A stretch of DNA of 39,284 bases from a virus, in IMG/VR virus record IMGVR_UViG_3300046512_000366, positions 1-39,284 of that record; one strand, given 5' to 3'. The notes under the pieces were generated by a model that was given only the letters and a program-made list of their open reading frames with translations, was not told the origin of the DNA and made no database searches. A program made the position numbers and the translations under genes. Below, in pieces: positions 1-7,097 of the stretch. Numbering within the stretch: position 1 is the stretch's first letter; every line of letters starts with the position of its first letter.

Positions 1-1752
1 ATGGATTTTTACGGTGACTTTGACGACTTAAAAGCGCTGATTGCTGCGCAAGGATATGAAGGCGACTGGACGGAAAAGGGAGAAAATTCGATCCAGTTCC
101 AACTGAGCGATCAGGTCGTCATCAAGTGGCGTCCGTTGAACGATGGCAAAAATGGGCCAAAATTATCGGTGCAGGGGCCGCAAAGAGCGAGGTTGCCGGT
201 CGTACGCGCCATAAGCGCTGCAAGCGCGAAGCTGGAGGAGGCAAAGGGTAACGTCGCGGCTCAAGACTATCATTATACGCCGGTCGAACCGGAATACACG
301 GCCGACCATGATTCTGAGTTGGTGATTGGATTGGTTTGTTCAGTCGGCACGAACTTGAAGCCCGTAAACGATCTGTTAGATGAAAGACTAAAAGCTTACG
401 GTTATAAATATAATCAGATTAGAATTTCAGAGCATATAATTTCCGTGTTGGCTGATGTTAATGAAGGTAACTATTACAAACGTACTGATAGGTTAATGAC
501 CGAGGGCAATAACCTTCGGGAGAAGACTAAAGATTATGGTATTTTAGCTAAAGCTGCGGCTGGAAAAATTAATTCTATCCGTTCTACTTTAGGGTCTGCA
601 AAGAACTCGCAAATGCCTATGAGGCGAAAAGCGTTTGTCATAAGCTCACTGAAACATCCCGACGAAGTTGCCGCACTTCGCAAAATATATAGCGGTGGTT
701 TCTTTTTGTTGGGAGTTCACAGCCTCGAAGACAGAAGAAAAGAATATCTTGTAAAAAAGAAGGAAATAGCGGCTTCTGAAGCTGATTTGCTTATTAGTAG
801 AGATGCCGACGAAAAAGATAAGTTTGGTCAGCACACCAGGGACACATACCATTTATCTGATTTCTTCGTCGATTTAGGCGCTAATAGTGATAAACTTGAA
901 CATGACATTGAGCGATTTCTTGATTTAATATTTGGAAGCCCCTTTGTTACGCCGACTTTTGATGAATATGCAATGTTCATGGCATTTTCGGCATCCTTGC
1001 GGTCAGCTGACATGTCTCGGCAGGTAGGGGCCGTCGTCGCGCGCGACTGCGCGATCGTAGCGACTGGTGCCAATGACGTTCCTAAGTATGGTGGGGGCTT
1101 ATATTGGCCTCAGTACAACGCTGAAGGAACGAAAATCGAGGATATCAAAGATGGCCGTGACTATAGGCGAAAAGGTGATACGAATGTTATTGAGAAGAAC
1201 GAAATAATCGAAGATATTGTAAAGAGGGTGAAGCCAGAGTTGCGGGATGAATTTAAAAAGGCTCTTGCGGAAAGTAAGCTTAAAGATATTACAGAGTATG
1301 GTCGAATCGTTCATGCTGAAATGGATGCGCTTCTGTCCTGCGCAAGAGGAAGTATTAGTACTAAAGATGCACATATATTCTGCACAACTTTCCCTTGCCA
1401 TAACTGTGCGAAACATTTAATTGCGGCTGGGATAGGAAGGGTAGTGTATGTGGAGCCGTACCCAAAAAGTAAAGCTCTGGATTTTCATGTTGATTCAATA
1501 ACGTTGCAACATGAGAAGGATAAATTAAGTTTTGAACCGTTTGTAGGTGTTGGTCCTAGAAGTTTCTTTAATCTTTTTTCCGTAAATCTTGGTGCTGGCT
1601 ATCAAATTAAGAGAAAGAATGAAGACGGAACACCAGTAAAGTGGAGTGCCAAAACTGCGCGCTTACGAATGCAAATGCTGCCTAGTAGTTATATTGACCG
1701 TGAAATTGCATCCGCTGCTCATGTCACACAAATTTTGGAGAAAACAAAATGA
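1..1752 (+). CDS. DcdV/AvcD-like antiphage deoxycytidylate deaminase with extra N-terminal module
   Basis: The 583-residue protein has three parts. Residues 1 to about 85 are a small module that is not part of the usual family core. Residues 105-300 start with a P-loop-like segment, IGLVCSVGTN (109-118), lacking the canonical Walker A lysine. Residues about 320-540 are a zinc-dependent cytidine/deoxycytidylate deaminase domain with HAE (438-440; proton-shuttle Glu440) and PCHNC (465-469; zinc Cys466 and Cys469). Kinase-like plus deaminase architecture is typical of DcdV/AvcD proteins, which deaminate dCMP/dCTP during infection and starve phages of cytosine nucleotides. Family members are usually about 500-530 residues, so this one is longer at the N terminus. 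Base composition swings sharply within the gene. A regulatory RNA (AvcI type) would lie upstream, outside the window. A plain ComE-type dCMP deaminase is less likely because of the long N-terminal half. Confidence 0.85.
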   Translation: MDFYGDFDDLKALIAAQGYEGDWTEKGENSIQFQLSDQVVIKWRPLNDGKNGPKLSVQGPQRARLPVVRAISAASAKLEEAKGNVAAQDYHYTPVEPEYTADHDSELVIGLVCSVGTNLKPVNDLLDERLKAYGYKYNQIRISEHIISVLADVNEGNYYKRTDRLMTEGNNLREKTKDYGILAKAAAGKINSIRSTLGSAKNSQMPMRRKAFVISSLKHPDEVAALRKIYSGGFFLLGVHSLEDRRKEYLVKKKEIAASEADLLISRDADEKDKFGQHTRDTYHLSDFFVDLGANSDKLEHDIERFLDLIFGSPFVTPTFDEYAMFMAFSASLRSADMSRQVGAVVARDCAIVATGANDVPKYGGGLYWPQYNAEGTKIEDIKDGRDYRRKGDTNVIEKNEIIEDIVKRVKPELRDEFKKALAESKLKDITEYGRIVHAEMDALLSCARGSISTKDAHIFCTTFPCHNCAKHLIAAGIGRVVYVEPYPKSKALDFHVDSITLQHEKDKLSFEPFVGVGPRSFFNLFSVNLGAGYQIKRKNEDGTPVKWSAKTARLRMQMLPSSYIDREIASAAHVTQILEKTK

Positions 1753-1949
1753 CGAATAATAATGACCTGTTAGCCCATTTAAAAGAGACCGAAGCTGTTA
1801 TCAAAGACTGGCCAGCATGGAAAAAAAATATCTGGCCTGAATCACATGTGGTGCCGAATTCTGTCAGCGTCGTTACAACGGTCCCTGCGACCCAAGGAAA
1901 TTTTTTCGCTGAGCTGGCGTCCTTGCAGCGACACAGAGCAACTATTTAG
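1749..1949 (+). CDS. Small protein coupled to the deaminase gene
   Basis: The start codon overlaps the deaminase stop in an ATGA, so the two are probably translationally coupled. The 66-residue product begins with an acidic, tryptophan-containing stretch (EAVIKDWPAWKKN, residues 15-27). I recall this type of motif from many short prophage-encoded proteins of unknown function. The last residues run into the palindrome at 1936-1955 at the integrase end, so the C terminus may have been altered by recombination there. It has no signal peptide or membrane segment. It could be an accessory or antidote to the deaminase, but nothing in the sequence proves this. Confidence 0.55.
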   Translation: MTNNNDLLAHLKETEAVIKDWPAWKKNIWPESHVVPNSVSVVTTVPATQGNFFAELASLQRHRATI

Positions 1950-1955
1950 TTGCTC
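1936..1955. terminator. Palindrome between converging genes, possible terminator or att-proximal site
   Basis: A perfect 8-bp inverted repeat (GAGCAACT, loop ATTT, AGTTGCTC) sits where the rightward 66-codon gene and the leftward integrase gene meet. Both stop codons lie inside it. On the plus strand it is followed by CGACAATTTT, a weak U-rich tail. It may terminate transcription in one or both directions. The end of an outward-facing integrase gene is also a common place for attP, but no matching copy was found at the right end of the window. Confidence 0.45.
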
Positions 1956-2973
1956 CGACAATTTTGCCCCTGCGTAGATAGTGACGTTGCGTCGTCTTGA
2001 CGCTGTCGTGGCCAAGTAAGTCGCTCGCGGCCTGATCACCGCGCAGGTCGCTAGTGTCGTCTGCAGCCTTCGCGCGCAGGTCATAGAAATGGAACCCCTC
2101 GATCGCACTCTTTAAGGCCGGCGCTGACTCCGCGGCCGCCTTACGCGCTGCATCGAAGTGGTTGCGCAATACTGGAGCCGTGAGCCGCTTCCCGTTTGTA
2201 TTCGTTAACAGCGCACCGGTAACAATCTTGTGTGTCGCCTTCCTCGCGCGGATGCGCACGACTAGCTCGGCCAGCTTGCCAGCGATGATGATCCGCAGCG
2301 GTTGCTGCGTTTTCGCCTGGGTCACGATGAGGTGCCCGTCGATGATGTCGTGCTCGGTCATGCGCAGCGCATCGGCGGGCCGCTGTCCGGTGAGGTAGGC
2401 AAGATCCATTGCGTCGCGCAGCGGCTCGCTGCCTTGCTCGTACACCGCCGCGTACATCGCATCGGTTATATAGACCGTGCGCTTGGCCAGCGAATGCCCT
2501 TTGATTCCCTCGCAGGGATTTGGGAGGTCGGTATACCCCCAGCCGCGCGCCTGATTCCACATCGTCGAGAAAAGGCGCTTGCATCTGTTGGCTGTTGTCG
2601 GCTTGTCGGCGTGGTCGTCGAGGAACATTTTAATGTTCATCGGCTTTATCTGGTCCAGCGGCGCGTCCTGGAACGAAGCCATCAGGTGCTTTATGTCCGA
2701 GGCGTACATGCGAGCCGTGCTGGCGGCCAGCTTCGGAACCGCTGTGGTCATATATTTTTTCTGGACGTCGGAGAAGGTGGCGCCACGATGGGGCGCTTCA
2801 ATCACATTGAGGTCGGCATACTTGCGGAGCGCAAGGATGAAGTCTTGACCCAGCGGGATCTCCTTCCGCTTGCCATCGACGTTGCTGCGGAGGTAGTAGT
2901 ACGTCTTCCCGCCGAACACACGTTTGCGCATGTGCGGTGGGAGATTCAAATTAACGGTTGGCTTTCGACCCAT
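1942..2973 (-). CDS. int: Tyrosine-family phage integrase
   Basis: The 343-residue protein is a site-specific recombinase for integration and excision. The N-terminal arm-binding part (about 1-60) is followed by a SAM-like core-binding domain (about 65-160) and the catalytic domain. Catalytic residues visible are Arg198 in TGQRPADAL, Arg300 in box II, His322 in LLGH and the nucleophile Tyr332 in TQRHYLRR. The first box II position, usually His, is Tyr297 (FYDLRAKAA), which also occurs in some phage integrases. The gene is last in the early-left operon and its start overlaps the excisionase-like gene by 23 bp. This arrangement suits coordinated control of integration and excision. Confidence 0.95.
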   Translation of the reverse strand: MGRKPTVNLNLPPHMRKRVFGGKTYYYLRSNVDGKRKEIPLGQDFILALRKYADLNVIEAPHRGATFSDVQKKYMTTAVPKLAASTARMYASDIKHLMASFQDAPLDQIKPMNIKMFLDDHADKPTTANRCKRLFSTMWNQARGWGYTDLPNPCEGIKGHSLAKRTVYITDAMYAAVYEQGSEPLRDAMDLAYLTGQRPADALRMTEHDIIDGHLIVTQAKTQQPLRIIIAGKLAELVVRIRARKATHKIVTGALLTNTNGKRLTAPVLRNHFDAARKAAAESAPALKSAIEGFHFYDLRAKAADDTSDLRGDQAASDLLGHDSVKTTQRHYLRRGKIVGATK

Positions 2974-3172
2974 GATTTACTCTCGGCTGTACCCATGTTT
3001 TCTGCAGCGGCGCTTCTTTGCGGCCTTCGACGGCCGCTATGGTCACCACCGGCCGGCCAATCGCATTCACCCAGAAGGCGATTCCCATTGTACGCAGTTG
3101 CTCAACCTGCTTAGATTTCACGCGGCGACCCGTCAGTGTGGCCACCTCGTCGAGCGTCAGAAATGTGCTCAC
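2951..3172 (-). CDS. DUF4224 excisionase-like protein
   Basis: The 73-residue protein matches the DUF4224 pattern: an N-terminal LTLDEVATLTGRR helix-turn-helix-like stretch, then KQVEQLRTMGI and a GRPVV turn (residues 40-43). Such proteins are short, winged-helix-like and usually sit directly upstream of phage integrase genes, where they are thought to act as recombination directionality factors. Here it overlaps the integrase start and begins inside the ATGA stop of the preceding gene. The excisionase role is inferred from family and position. Confidence 0.8.
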   Translation of the reverse strand: MSTFLTLDEVATLTGRRVKSKQVEQLRTMGIAFWVNAIGRPVVTIAAVEGRKEAPLQKTWVQPRVNHGSKANR

Positions 3173-3672
3173 GTTTCACCGCCTTTCACGCTGGGCTGCG
3201 CGGTCATGGCGGTGTCATGCGCGACTGCCTCCGGCGGATGAATCGGGCAGGGCCAGCGCAGACCACCATTGCCACTAGGACATGAGCAATTAGGGCTCTG
3301 GGAATTATGGTCGCCAGCGTCCGTATAGCCGTAAAGTATAGCCCGCATGTCGTATGCGCCTGCACTCATCCGCTTCGCCAGTTCCCTGTCCGTCCGCCCA
3401 TGCGACAGCAGGCCTGCCGCCGTCACAACATCGGTCAAGAACTGTAACACCGCCGTATTGGGTGTATTGCCGGGGCTGTGGCCACCAACGTCGGCGGCGG
3501 CGACCGTCAGTTTGAACAGGGTGATCGCCGCGTCGAGCGGACCGGATACCTGGGGGCGCTGGTGGTCCAGCAGACCGCTCGTACGCACATGGAAGCCGCA
3601 AGCGCGCAACACCTGGATCATTTCGTTACCCGTTTCGTTGAGGGCAGCTTGGGGCATTTCTTTCTCATTCAT
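3169..3672 (-). CDS. Uncharacterised early-left protein with cysteine-rich tail
   Basis: I do not recognise this 167-residue protein. Residues 1-110 look like a mixed helical domain (ITLFKLTVAAADVGGHS, LQFLTDVVTAAGLL). The C-terminal part holds a Cys/Pro cluster, CSCPSGNGG then WPCPIHPPE (about 129-148), with three cysteines and one histidine that might bind a metal. It overlaps the excisionase-like gene by 4 bp (ATGA) and the upstream gene by 8 bp, so it is clearly part of the operon. Function unknown. Confidence 0.65.
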   Translation of the reverse strand: MNEKEMPQAALNETGNEMIQVLRACGFHVRTSGLLDHQRPQVSGPLDAAITLFKLTVAAADVGGHSPGNTPNTAVLQFLTDVVTAAGLLSHGRTDRELAKRMSAGAYDMRAILYGYTDAGDHNSQSPNCSCPSGNGGLRWPCPIHPPEAVAHDTAMTAQPSVKGGET

Positions 3673-3886
3673 TGGAATGTTCCAGTATGGTTATTTCGCT
3701 GGGCTCAACCGGTTCGGCGCTGCCCTTCAAGTAGACGACCATTTCGTCGTCGCCGTCGTGCCAGCAGAAGCCGGCTATAAATTTTTTGGCGCCAGCGTGC
3801 AAGATTGGTCGGCACAGCTGCTTGGCGCGGTGTATGCGCAGGTCGTGTTTGTCGGCCTCGTCCCGCCAGTGGCCAGCCGCGCTCAT
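3665..3886 (-). CDS. Small uncharacterised early-left protein
   Basis: This 73-residue protein (MSAAGHWRDEADKHDL start) is hydrophilic, with a His/Trp-containing centre (FCWHDGDDEMVV) and an acidic C terminus. I placed the start at 3886 rather than at an in-frame ATG 18 bp upstream, because 3886 forms an ATGA overlap with the stop of the 35-residue membrane protein gene. No domain recognised. Confidence 0.6.
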   Translation of the reverse strand: MSAAGHWRDEADKHDLRIHRAKQLCRPILHAGAKKFIAGFCWHDGDDEMVVYLKGSAEPVEPSEITILEHSNE

Positions 3887-3990
3887 GCGGGCCACCAGTT
3901 CCACAGCAGAAACCCGCCGAATACCATCGCACCAATGACAATCTCGGCGGCGCTAGGCGGCTGATACTTTGGTGGCGTGCGTTTGCTCAT
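3883..3990 (-). CDS. 35-residue single-pass membrane protein
   Basis: This very short gene encodes a charged, proline-rich N terminus (MSKRTPPKYQPPSAAE) followed by one hydrophobic helix (IVIGAMVFGGFLLWNWW, residues 17-33) and two final residues. A positive N terminus before a terminal helix predicts an inner-membrane protein with its N terminus in the cytoplasm. Its stop overlaps the next start in an ATGA, and an AAGG motif lies about 8 nt before its ATG. Function unknown. Tiny prophage membrane proteins of this kind can act in superinfection exclusion or as toxins, but nothing here shows either. Confidence 0.6.
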   Translation of the reverse strand: MSKRTPPKYQPPSAAEIVIGAMVFGGFLLWNWWPA

Positions 3991-4004
3991 GCGAACATGC
4001 CTTG

Positions 4005-4382
4005 TTAAGCGCCGACGGCGTCGCAGAAAACTTCAACGGCCGCGACAGCCTCGGCAAATTTGTTGACGGGGATGCGTGCCATGGCGCCGTCGATGGCGGC
4101 TATGGACTGGCGTAGCGCTGCGGCCTCAGCCGCTTTCATGCCGACCTTTCCGATGCGCTCGTAGCGGTCGACCACTTCGTTCAGCGTGTCGGTAGCTTCA
4201 GATAGCGCAGGCGCCTCTAGGCCCGCACGGTTCAGCGCCGCCAGCATCTTGGACAACGTGTTGTAGGTCACAGGTGACGGCGCGCCGATCAGCGCCTCCG
4301 TTGCGAGGCGCAGTTCCAGCGCCAGACGGCGGTGCGTCTCGGTGACCATGGGCACGTTGCCTTTCGGGAGCCGGCGGCGCAT
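4005..4382 (-). CDS. Uncharacterised helical early-left protein
   Basis: The 125-residue protein is predicted to be almost wholly alpha-helical (LALELRLATEALIG, NTLSKMLAALNRAG, ALRQSIAAIDGAMARI). The first ATG is 2 nt after the DUF2303 stop. An internal ATG at 4349 has a better ribosome-binding site (AAAGG about 10 nt upstream), so the true protein may be 114 residues. No domain recognised. Confidence 0.6.
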   Translation of the reverse strand: MRRRLPKGNVPMVTETHRRLALELRLATEALIGAPSPVTYNTLSKMLAALNRAGLEAPALSEATDTLNEVVDRYERIGKVGMKAAEAAALRQSIAAIDGAMARIPVNKFAEAVAAVEVFCDAVGA

Positions 4383-4384
4383 GT

Positions 4385-5275
4385 TTACGCCCGGCCGTGC
4401 AGCACGGTGTAGCTGCCAGCGCCGCGCACCTGGTCGACGTAGTCCTTAAACGCCTCTTCCAGTGCCAGGTGAGGGCGATCCAGTTCATACCAGAACTTGA
4501 CCTTGCCGCCGCCGACACGCAACTTCAGGCGGGCGTTGATGCGGTAGCCAGCGCCACCCTTGAACAGGCGCGCGCCAATAGCGAACGTGCGCGGCACTTC
4601 CATCGCGGCCGCACCGCCGGCGCTGGTGGTCAGATTCTCGGTGTACTCCAGCTGTACCTGGCCGTTGTCCAGCCGGCGGGCCGAATTGAAGTTGACCTCG
4701 TTCTTCGCCTGTAGCGACAGCGCGACCAGCAGCAGCTTCTCGCCGGACGGCTCGACCACATCGGCGATGTTGTCCTCCAGATGAATGGCGAACGCTTCCT
4801 GATCCATCTGCTTGCCGTCACTCGCCGCCCAGGTCTCGTACTCTTTGCTCAGCGCGGCGGTGAAAACCGCTCGGTGATCGCGCCAGCCGGCACCGTCGCC
4901 GTCGGACACGTCGGCGTGGTCGTTGAAGATCGCGGTCAGCGTCCGTGATTCGACGTCAGCGAAGATGCGTGTCGTCGCCGGATTGCCCTGCTCGCGGACG
5001 TAGGTCTGGAAGCTGTCCAAGTCGGCCAGGAACACCGTGCCCTTCTTGCGCTGCGGCGCCAGGCGCGCAGCATCGATCGCTGCGGACAGATCGACGTTTT
5101 TGTAGCCGTCAGGGACGAGCAGTTGGGTGACGCCGTCCACCACGACAACCGCATTCGATGCGGCTGCCATAGTAAGCATCTTGCTTAGCGTGCTGGAGTC
5201 GAAATGTGCATGCTCTGCCGGGGTGCTGGTGATTGCTGCACCTTCGACCGCGGCAGTTTGATTTTGAGCAGTCAT
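4385..5275 (-). CDS. DUF2303 (YfdQ-like) phage protein
   Basis: The 296-residue protein matches the DUF2303 family found in early operons of many temperate phages, including the YfdQ-type cryptic prophage protein of E. coli. Recognisable features are LLVPDGYKNVDL (about 52-63), FLADLDSFQTYV, FNDHAD, WRDHRAVF and the C-terminal FWYELDRPH. The biochemical role is not established. The gene commonly lies near recombination or nucleotide-metabolism genes, as here. Its start overlaps the preceding stop in an ATGA. Confidence 0.85.
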   Translation of the reverse strand: MTAQNQTAAVEGAAITSTPAEHAHFDSSTLSKMLTMAAASNAVVVVDGVTQLLVPDGYKNVDLSAAIDAARLAPQRKKGTVFLADLDSFQTYVREQGNPATTRIFADVESRTLTAIFNDHADVSDGDGAGWRDHRAVFTAALSKEYETWAASDGKQMDQEAFAIHLEDNIADVVEPSGEKLLLVALSLQAKNEVNFNSARRLDNGQVQLEYTENLTTSAGGAAAMEVPRTFAIGARLFKGGAGYRINARLKLRVGGGKVKFWYELDRPHLALEEAFKDYVDQVRGAGSYTVLHGRA

Positions 5276-5622
5276 TGGATTGCTTCCTTCAATTCAGTTG
5301 GTTTGCCGCCGCCAGCTTCGCGGAGGTCTAGGGAGTGTTGGCGGGGGTGGTTGCGCGACAGGTTGTCGTCGTCGGTGACGAAGAAATAGTCGTCGCCGCG
5401 TTCCGGCTTCGGTGCTTTGATCGTCACCTTGTCGGTGATGACCACCTTGCTGACTTCATTGCCGCGCGCGGTGGGCTTCACCTTCAATTCCAGGGTGATG
5501 GTGCCGGCCTTGCCCGTGTCGCGCACGGCGGCGAGCAGTTCCTTCATACCAACGGTGAGCTCGCTGTGCGTGCGGCCGTCGCGAAGGTCCTGCAGGACCA
5601 GTGAGAATGCTTTTTGCGTCAT
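5272..5622 (-). CDS. Conserved partner gene of DUF2303
   Basis: A 116-residue protein of mixed beta/alpha character: a helical N terminus (FSLVLQDLRDG), a central strand-rich part (AGTITLELKVKPT, KVVITDKVTIKAP) and a charged tail. It overlaps both neighbours by ATGA. I recall proteins of this size and pattern next to DUF2303 genes in other prophages, but I know no function for them. The ordered strands with Lys/Thr alternation suggest a small beta-barrel or sandwich. Confidence 0.6.
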   Translation of the reverse strand: MTQKAFSLVLQDLRDGRTHSELTVGMKELLAAVRDTGKAGTITLELKVKPTARGNEVSKVVITDKVTIKAPKPERGDDYFFVTDDDNLSRNHPRQHSLDLREAGGGKPTELKEAIQ

Positions 5623-5804
5623 TGGTTTTCCTCTTGGCGCAGATGGTTGATAGGCAGCGCTACTGTCTCGCCGTCGGTGGTGCTGACGGTGGCGACCTTG
5701 GCGCCGTTGCTGATGTCGAGCACGATGTTTTCGACCGTGCCGATTTGCTTTCCGGTGGTGCCGTGAAAGCTCACGGTGTTGCCGGGTTCGATAGCCACGC
5801 GCAT
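5619..5804 (-). CDS. Small beta-rich early-left protein
   Basis: The 61-residue protein starts MRVAIEPGNTVSFHG and is dominated by beta strands (KQIGTVENIVLDI, AKVATVSTTDGETVALP). This looks like an SH3- or KOW-like small barrel, which is an inference from pattern only. The frame stays open further upstream, but that extension is antisense-like and runs through the MazG-like gene, so I used the ATG 10 nt after the upstream stop. Overlaps the downstream gene by ATGA. Confidence 0.6.
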   Translation of the reverse strand: MRVAIEPGNTVSFHGTTGKQIGTVENIVLDISNGAKVATVSTTDGETVALPINHLRQEENQ

Positions 5805-5814
5805 GCGACGGCGA

Positions 5815-6216
5815 TCAGAATTTCTTACCGCCGGCCGCCAGGCGAGCGGCTGGCTTGTGGTCGGGGCGATGCAGGTTGAAGTCCAGCTTTTCGGAGATCG
5901 CGGCGCCCAGGTCGAAACCACGGCTGCCGGCCAAATCGAAAATGCGGATCACAGCGTCGGCGAGCTCAACCTCCAGCATCTTGCGGTGTGGCAGCTTGTC
6001 GTCCATCAGGTCCTTGCGCTCGCCCTCCATGCCCTCGGCGATCTCGGACACGATCAGCATCAGCATTTCGCCAGCATTGCGCTCAATACGGCGGCCGGTC
6101 GCTGGGTCGTTCCACCAGCCGCTGTAAACGGCAGCGCCGTGGCATTGCTGGTTCAGGATCTGGCCGGCCGTCAGCAGCGCCGGCGGGTTGAGTTGGAATT
6201 GCATTTGGGTCGACAT
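5815..6216 (-). CDS. MazG-like all-alpha nucleoside triphosphate pyrophosphohydrolase
   Basis: The 133-residue protein carries the MazG/dUTPase-type metal-binding pattern: SEIAEGMEGE (Glu58, Glu61) and, one helix later, EVELADAVIR (Glu84, Asp87). These ligate Mg2+ in enzymes that hydrolyse NTPs or dNTPs to the monophosphate and pyrophosphate. Phages use them to adjust the nucleotide pool or to lower (p)ppGpp. The N-terminal 50 residues (WWNDPATGRR) are typical of phage versions. A good ribosome-binding site (AAAGGA) lies 7 nt upstream. With a dCTP-depleting deaminase nearby, a nucleotide-pool function is notable, but a direct link is speculation. Confidence 0.75.
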   Translation of the reverse strand: MSTQMQFQLNPPALLTAGQILNQQCHGAAVYSGWWNDPATGRRIERNAGEMLMLIVSEIAEGMEGERKDLMDDKLPHRKMLEVELADAVIRIFDLAGSRGFDLGAAISEKLDFNLHRPDHKPAARLAAGGKKF

Positions 6217-6228
6217 GGTCGGGTCCTT

Positions 6229-6417
6229 TCAGTCGTTATCGTTGGCCTGCAGCTTTTTCACGTCGGCCCGTGCGCGGCGCTGCATGTGTTGCCGTGCGCG
6301 GTTTTCTAAAATAATTCGCAGCGTTGGATGCTCCAGCACCTGCTGCAGCGCCAGGCCGGTTCGTAAGCCGCGATATGCGACCTCTAGTGCGATCTGGTCT
6401 GGCGCTGGCCGGCCCAT
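6229..6417 (-). CDS. Small basic early-left protein
   Basis: A 62-residue, mainly helical protein with a basic C-terminal half (LENRARQHMQRRARADVKKL). Its ATG lies one base after the lipoprotein gene stop, and it ends 12 bp before the MazG-like start. No domain recognised. The basic helix could bind nucleic acid, which is inference only. Confidence 0.55.
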   Translation of the reverse strand: MGRPAPDQIALEVAYRGLRTGLALQQVLEHPTLRIILENRARQHMQRRARADVKKLQANDND

Positions 6418-6418
6418 G

Positions 6419-6676
6419 TCAGCGCTTCGCTGCTGCCACGGCGCACACTTGCGTGCCGTCCGGATGTCGACGCGGTGTGAGAGCTTCGGGCGCGCCGTTG
6501 AGGCTGGAACGTGCGACGTACTGACAGCCCGTCAGGTTGTCGGTGAAGATCAGTAGGCCGCTGCGCCCACCTGGTGGGTCGCTGTCGTCGTGCTGGGCGC
6601 AACCGACCACTGCGGCGCAGGCCAGCAGGATCGACAGCGCGATGGGCGCGGTGGCTGGCGATTTGAGTGTGCGCAT
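6419..6676 (-). CDS. Small lipoprotein, DUF6440-like
   Basis: The 85-residue protein has a signal peptide (hydrophobic IALSILLACAAVV) and a lipobox ending at Cys26 (VVGC), so it should be a lipid-anchored periplasmic protein. The mature part contains GLLIFTDNLTGCQYV and a LTPRRHPDGTQVC tail. This matches the short DUF6440-type pattern of a strand pair around a Tyr-containing turn ending in a proposed ligand-binding strand. An AGGA motif sits about 6 nt before the start. It is unusual for an early operon. A role at the cell surface, such as superinfection exclusion, is possible but untested. Confidence 0.65.
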   Translation of the reverse strand: MRTLKSPATAPIALSILLACAAVVGCAQHDDSDPPGGRSGLLIFTDNLTGCQYVARSSLNGAPEALTPRRHPDGTQVCAVAAAKR

Positions 6677-6684
6677 GGCTGTTC

Positions 6685-6939
6685 CTACTCCGCCAAACCG
6701 GCGGCGCGCATGGCGTCGTGGAATGCGATCGCGTGCGGGAAGTTCGGGTTCGGCTCCTGCAGGAAAACCAGCGCGTCCGCCGGGATCGGCTTCGTGTCGT
6801 GGTCGTAATCCACTGCATGCGACTTACCGTAGTGTGCGCACAGTGCCTCGGCGTTCTTGGACTTGCCGCAGCCGCTGGGGCCGTGAATAAAGATCGCCTT
6901 TTCTGGCGAGGTCGTTGCTTTGCTTTTGGCCTTGGCCAT
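6685..6939 (-). CDS. Mini P-loop ATP-binding protein
   Basis: The 84-residue protein begins MAKAKSKATTSP and contains a canonical Walker A motif, GPSGCGKS (residues 20-27). It then has a YDHD segment and a C-terminal helix (FHDAMRAAGLAE). It is far too short for a full kinase and no Walker B is obvious. The open frame continues upstream, but the ATG at 6939 has an AGGAG ribosome-binding site 6 nt upstream, so I chose it. The family is common in phage early operons and uncharacterised. Confidence 0.75.
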   Translation of the reverse strand: MAKAKSKATTSPEKAIFIHGPSGCGKSKNAEALCAHYGKSHAVDYDHDTKPIPADALVFLQEPNPNFPHAIAFHDAMRAAGLAE

Positions 6940-6956
6940 GATGGTGCTCCTGCTGA

Positions 6957-7097
6957 TTAAAGCGGTTTGACGGAAATGCCGCACGCACCGAAGTGCAGGG
7001 CGATGAAGTCGCCGACGTCGCCGCTGCCGGCGCCGATGGCGAAAAGTTTGATTGGGGCCTGGCCGAGCAGGCAGACCGTGACGGTGTAGGCGCTCAT
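6957..7097 (-). CDS. 46-residue small protein
   Basis: This short gene (MSAYTVTVCLLGQAPIKLF start) begins in an ATGA overlap with the upstream gene and ends 17 bp before the start of the P-loop gene, so it fills the operon gap exactly. The product is hydrophobic but rich in Gly and Cys, with no clear membrane helix. No function recognised. Confidence 0.55.
   Translation of the reverse strand: MSAYTVTVCLLGQAPIKLFAIGAGSGDVGDFIALHFGACGISVKPL

Noticed and set aside
2302-3114. A 270-codon rightward frame opposite the integrase
   Set aside because: The integrase and DUF4224 gene on the other strand are well supported; this frame has no recognisable protein features.
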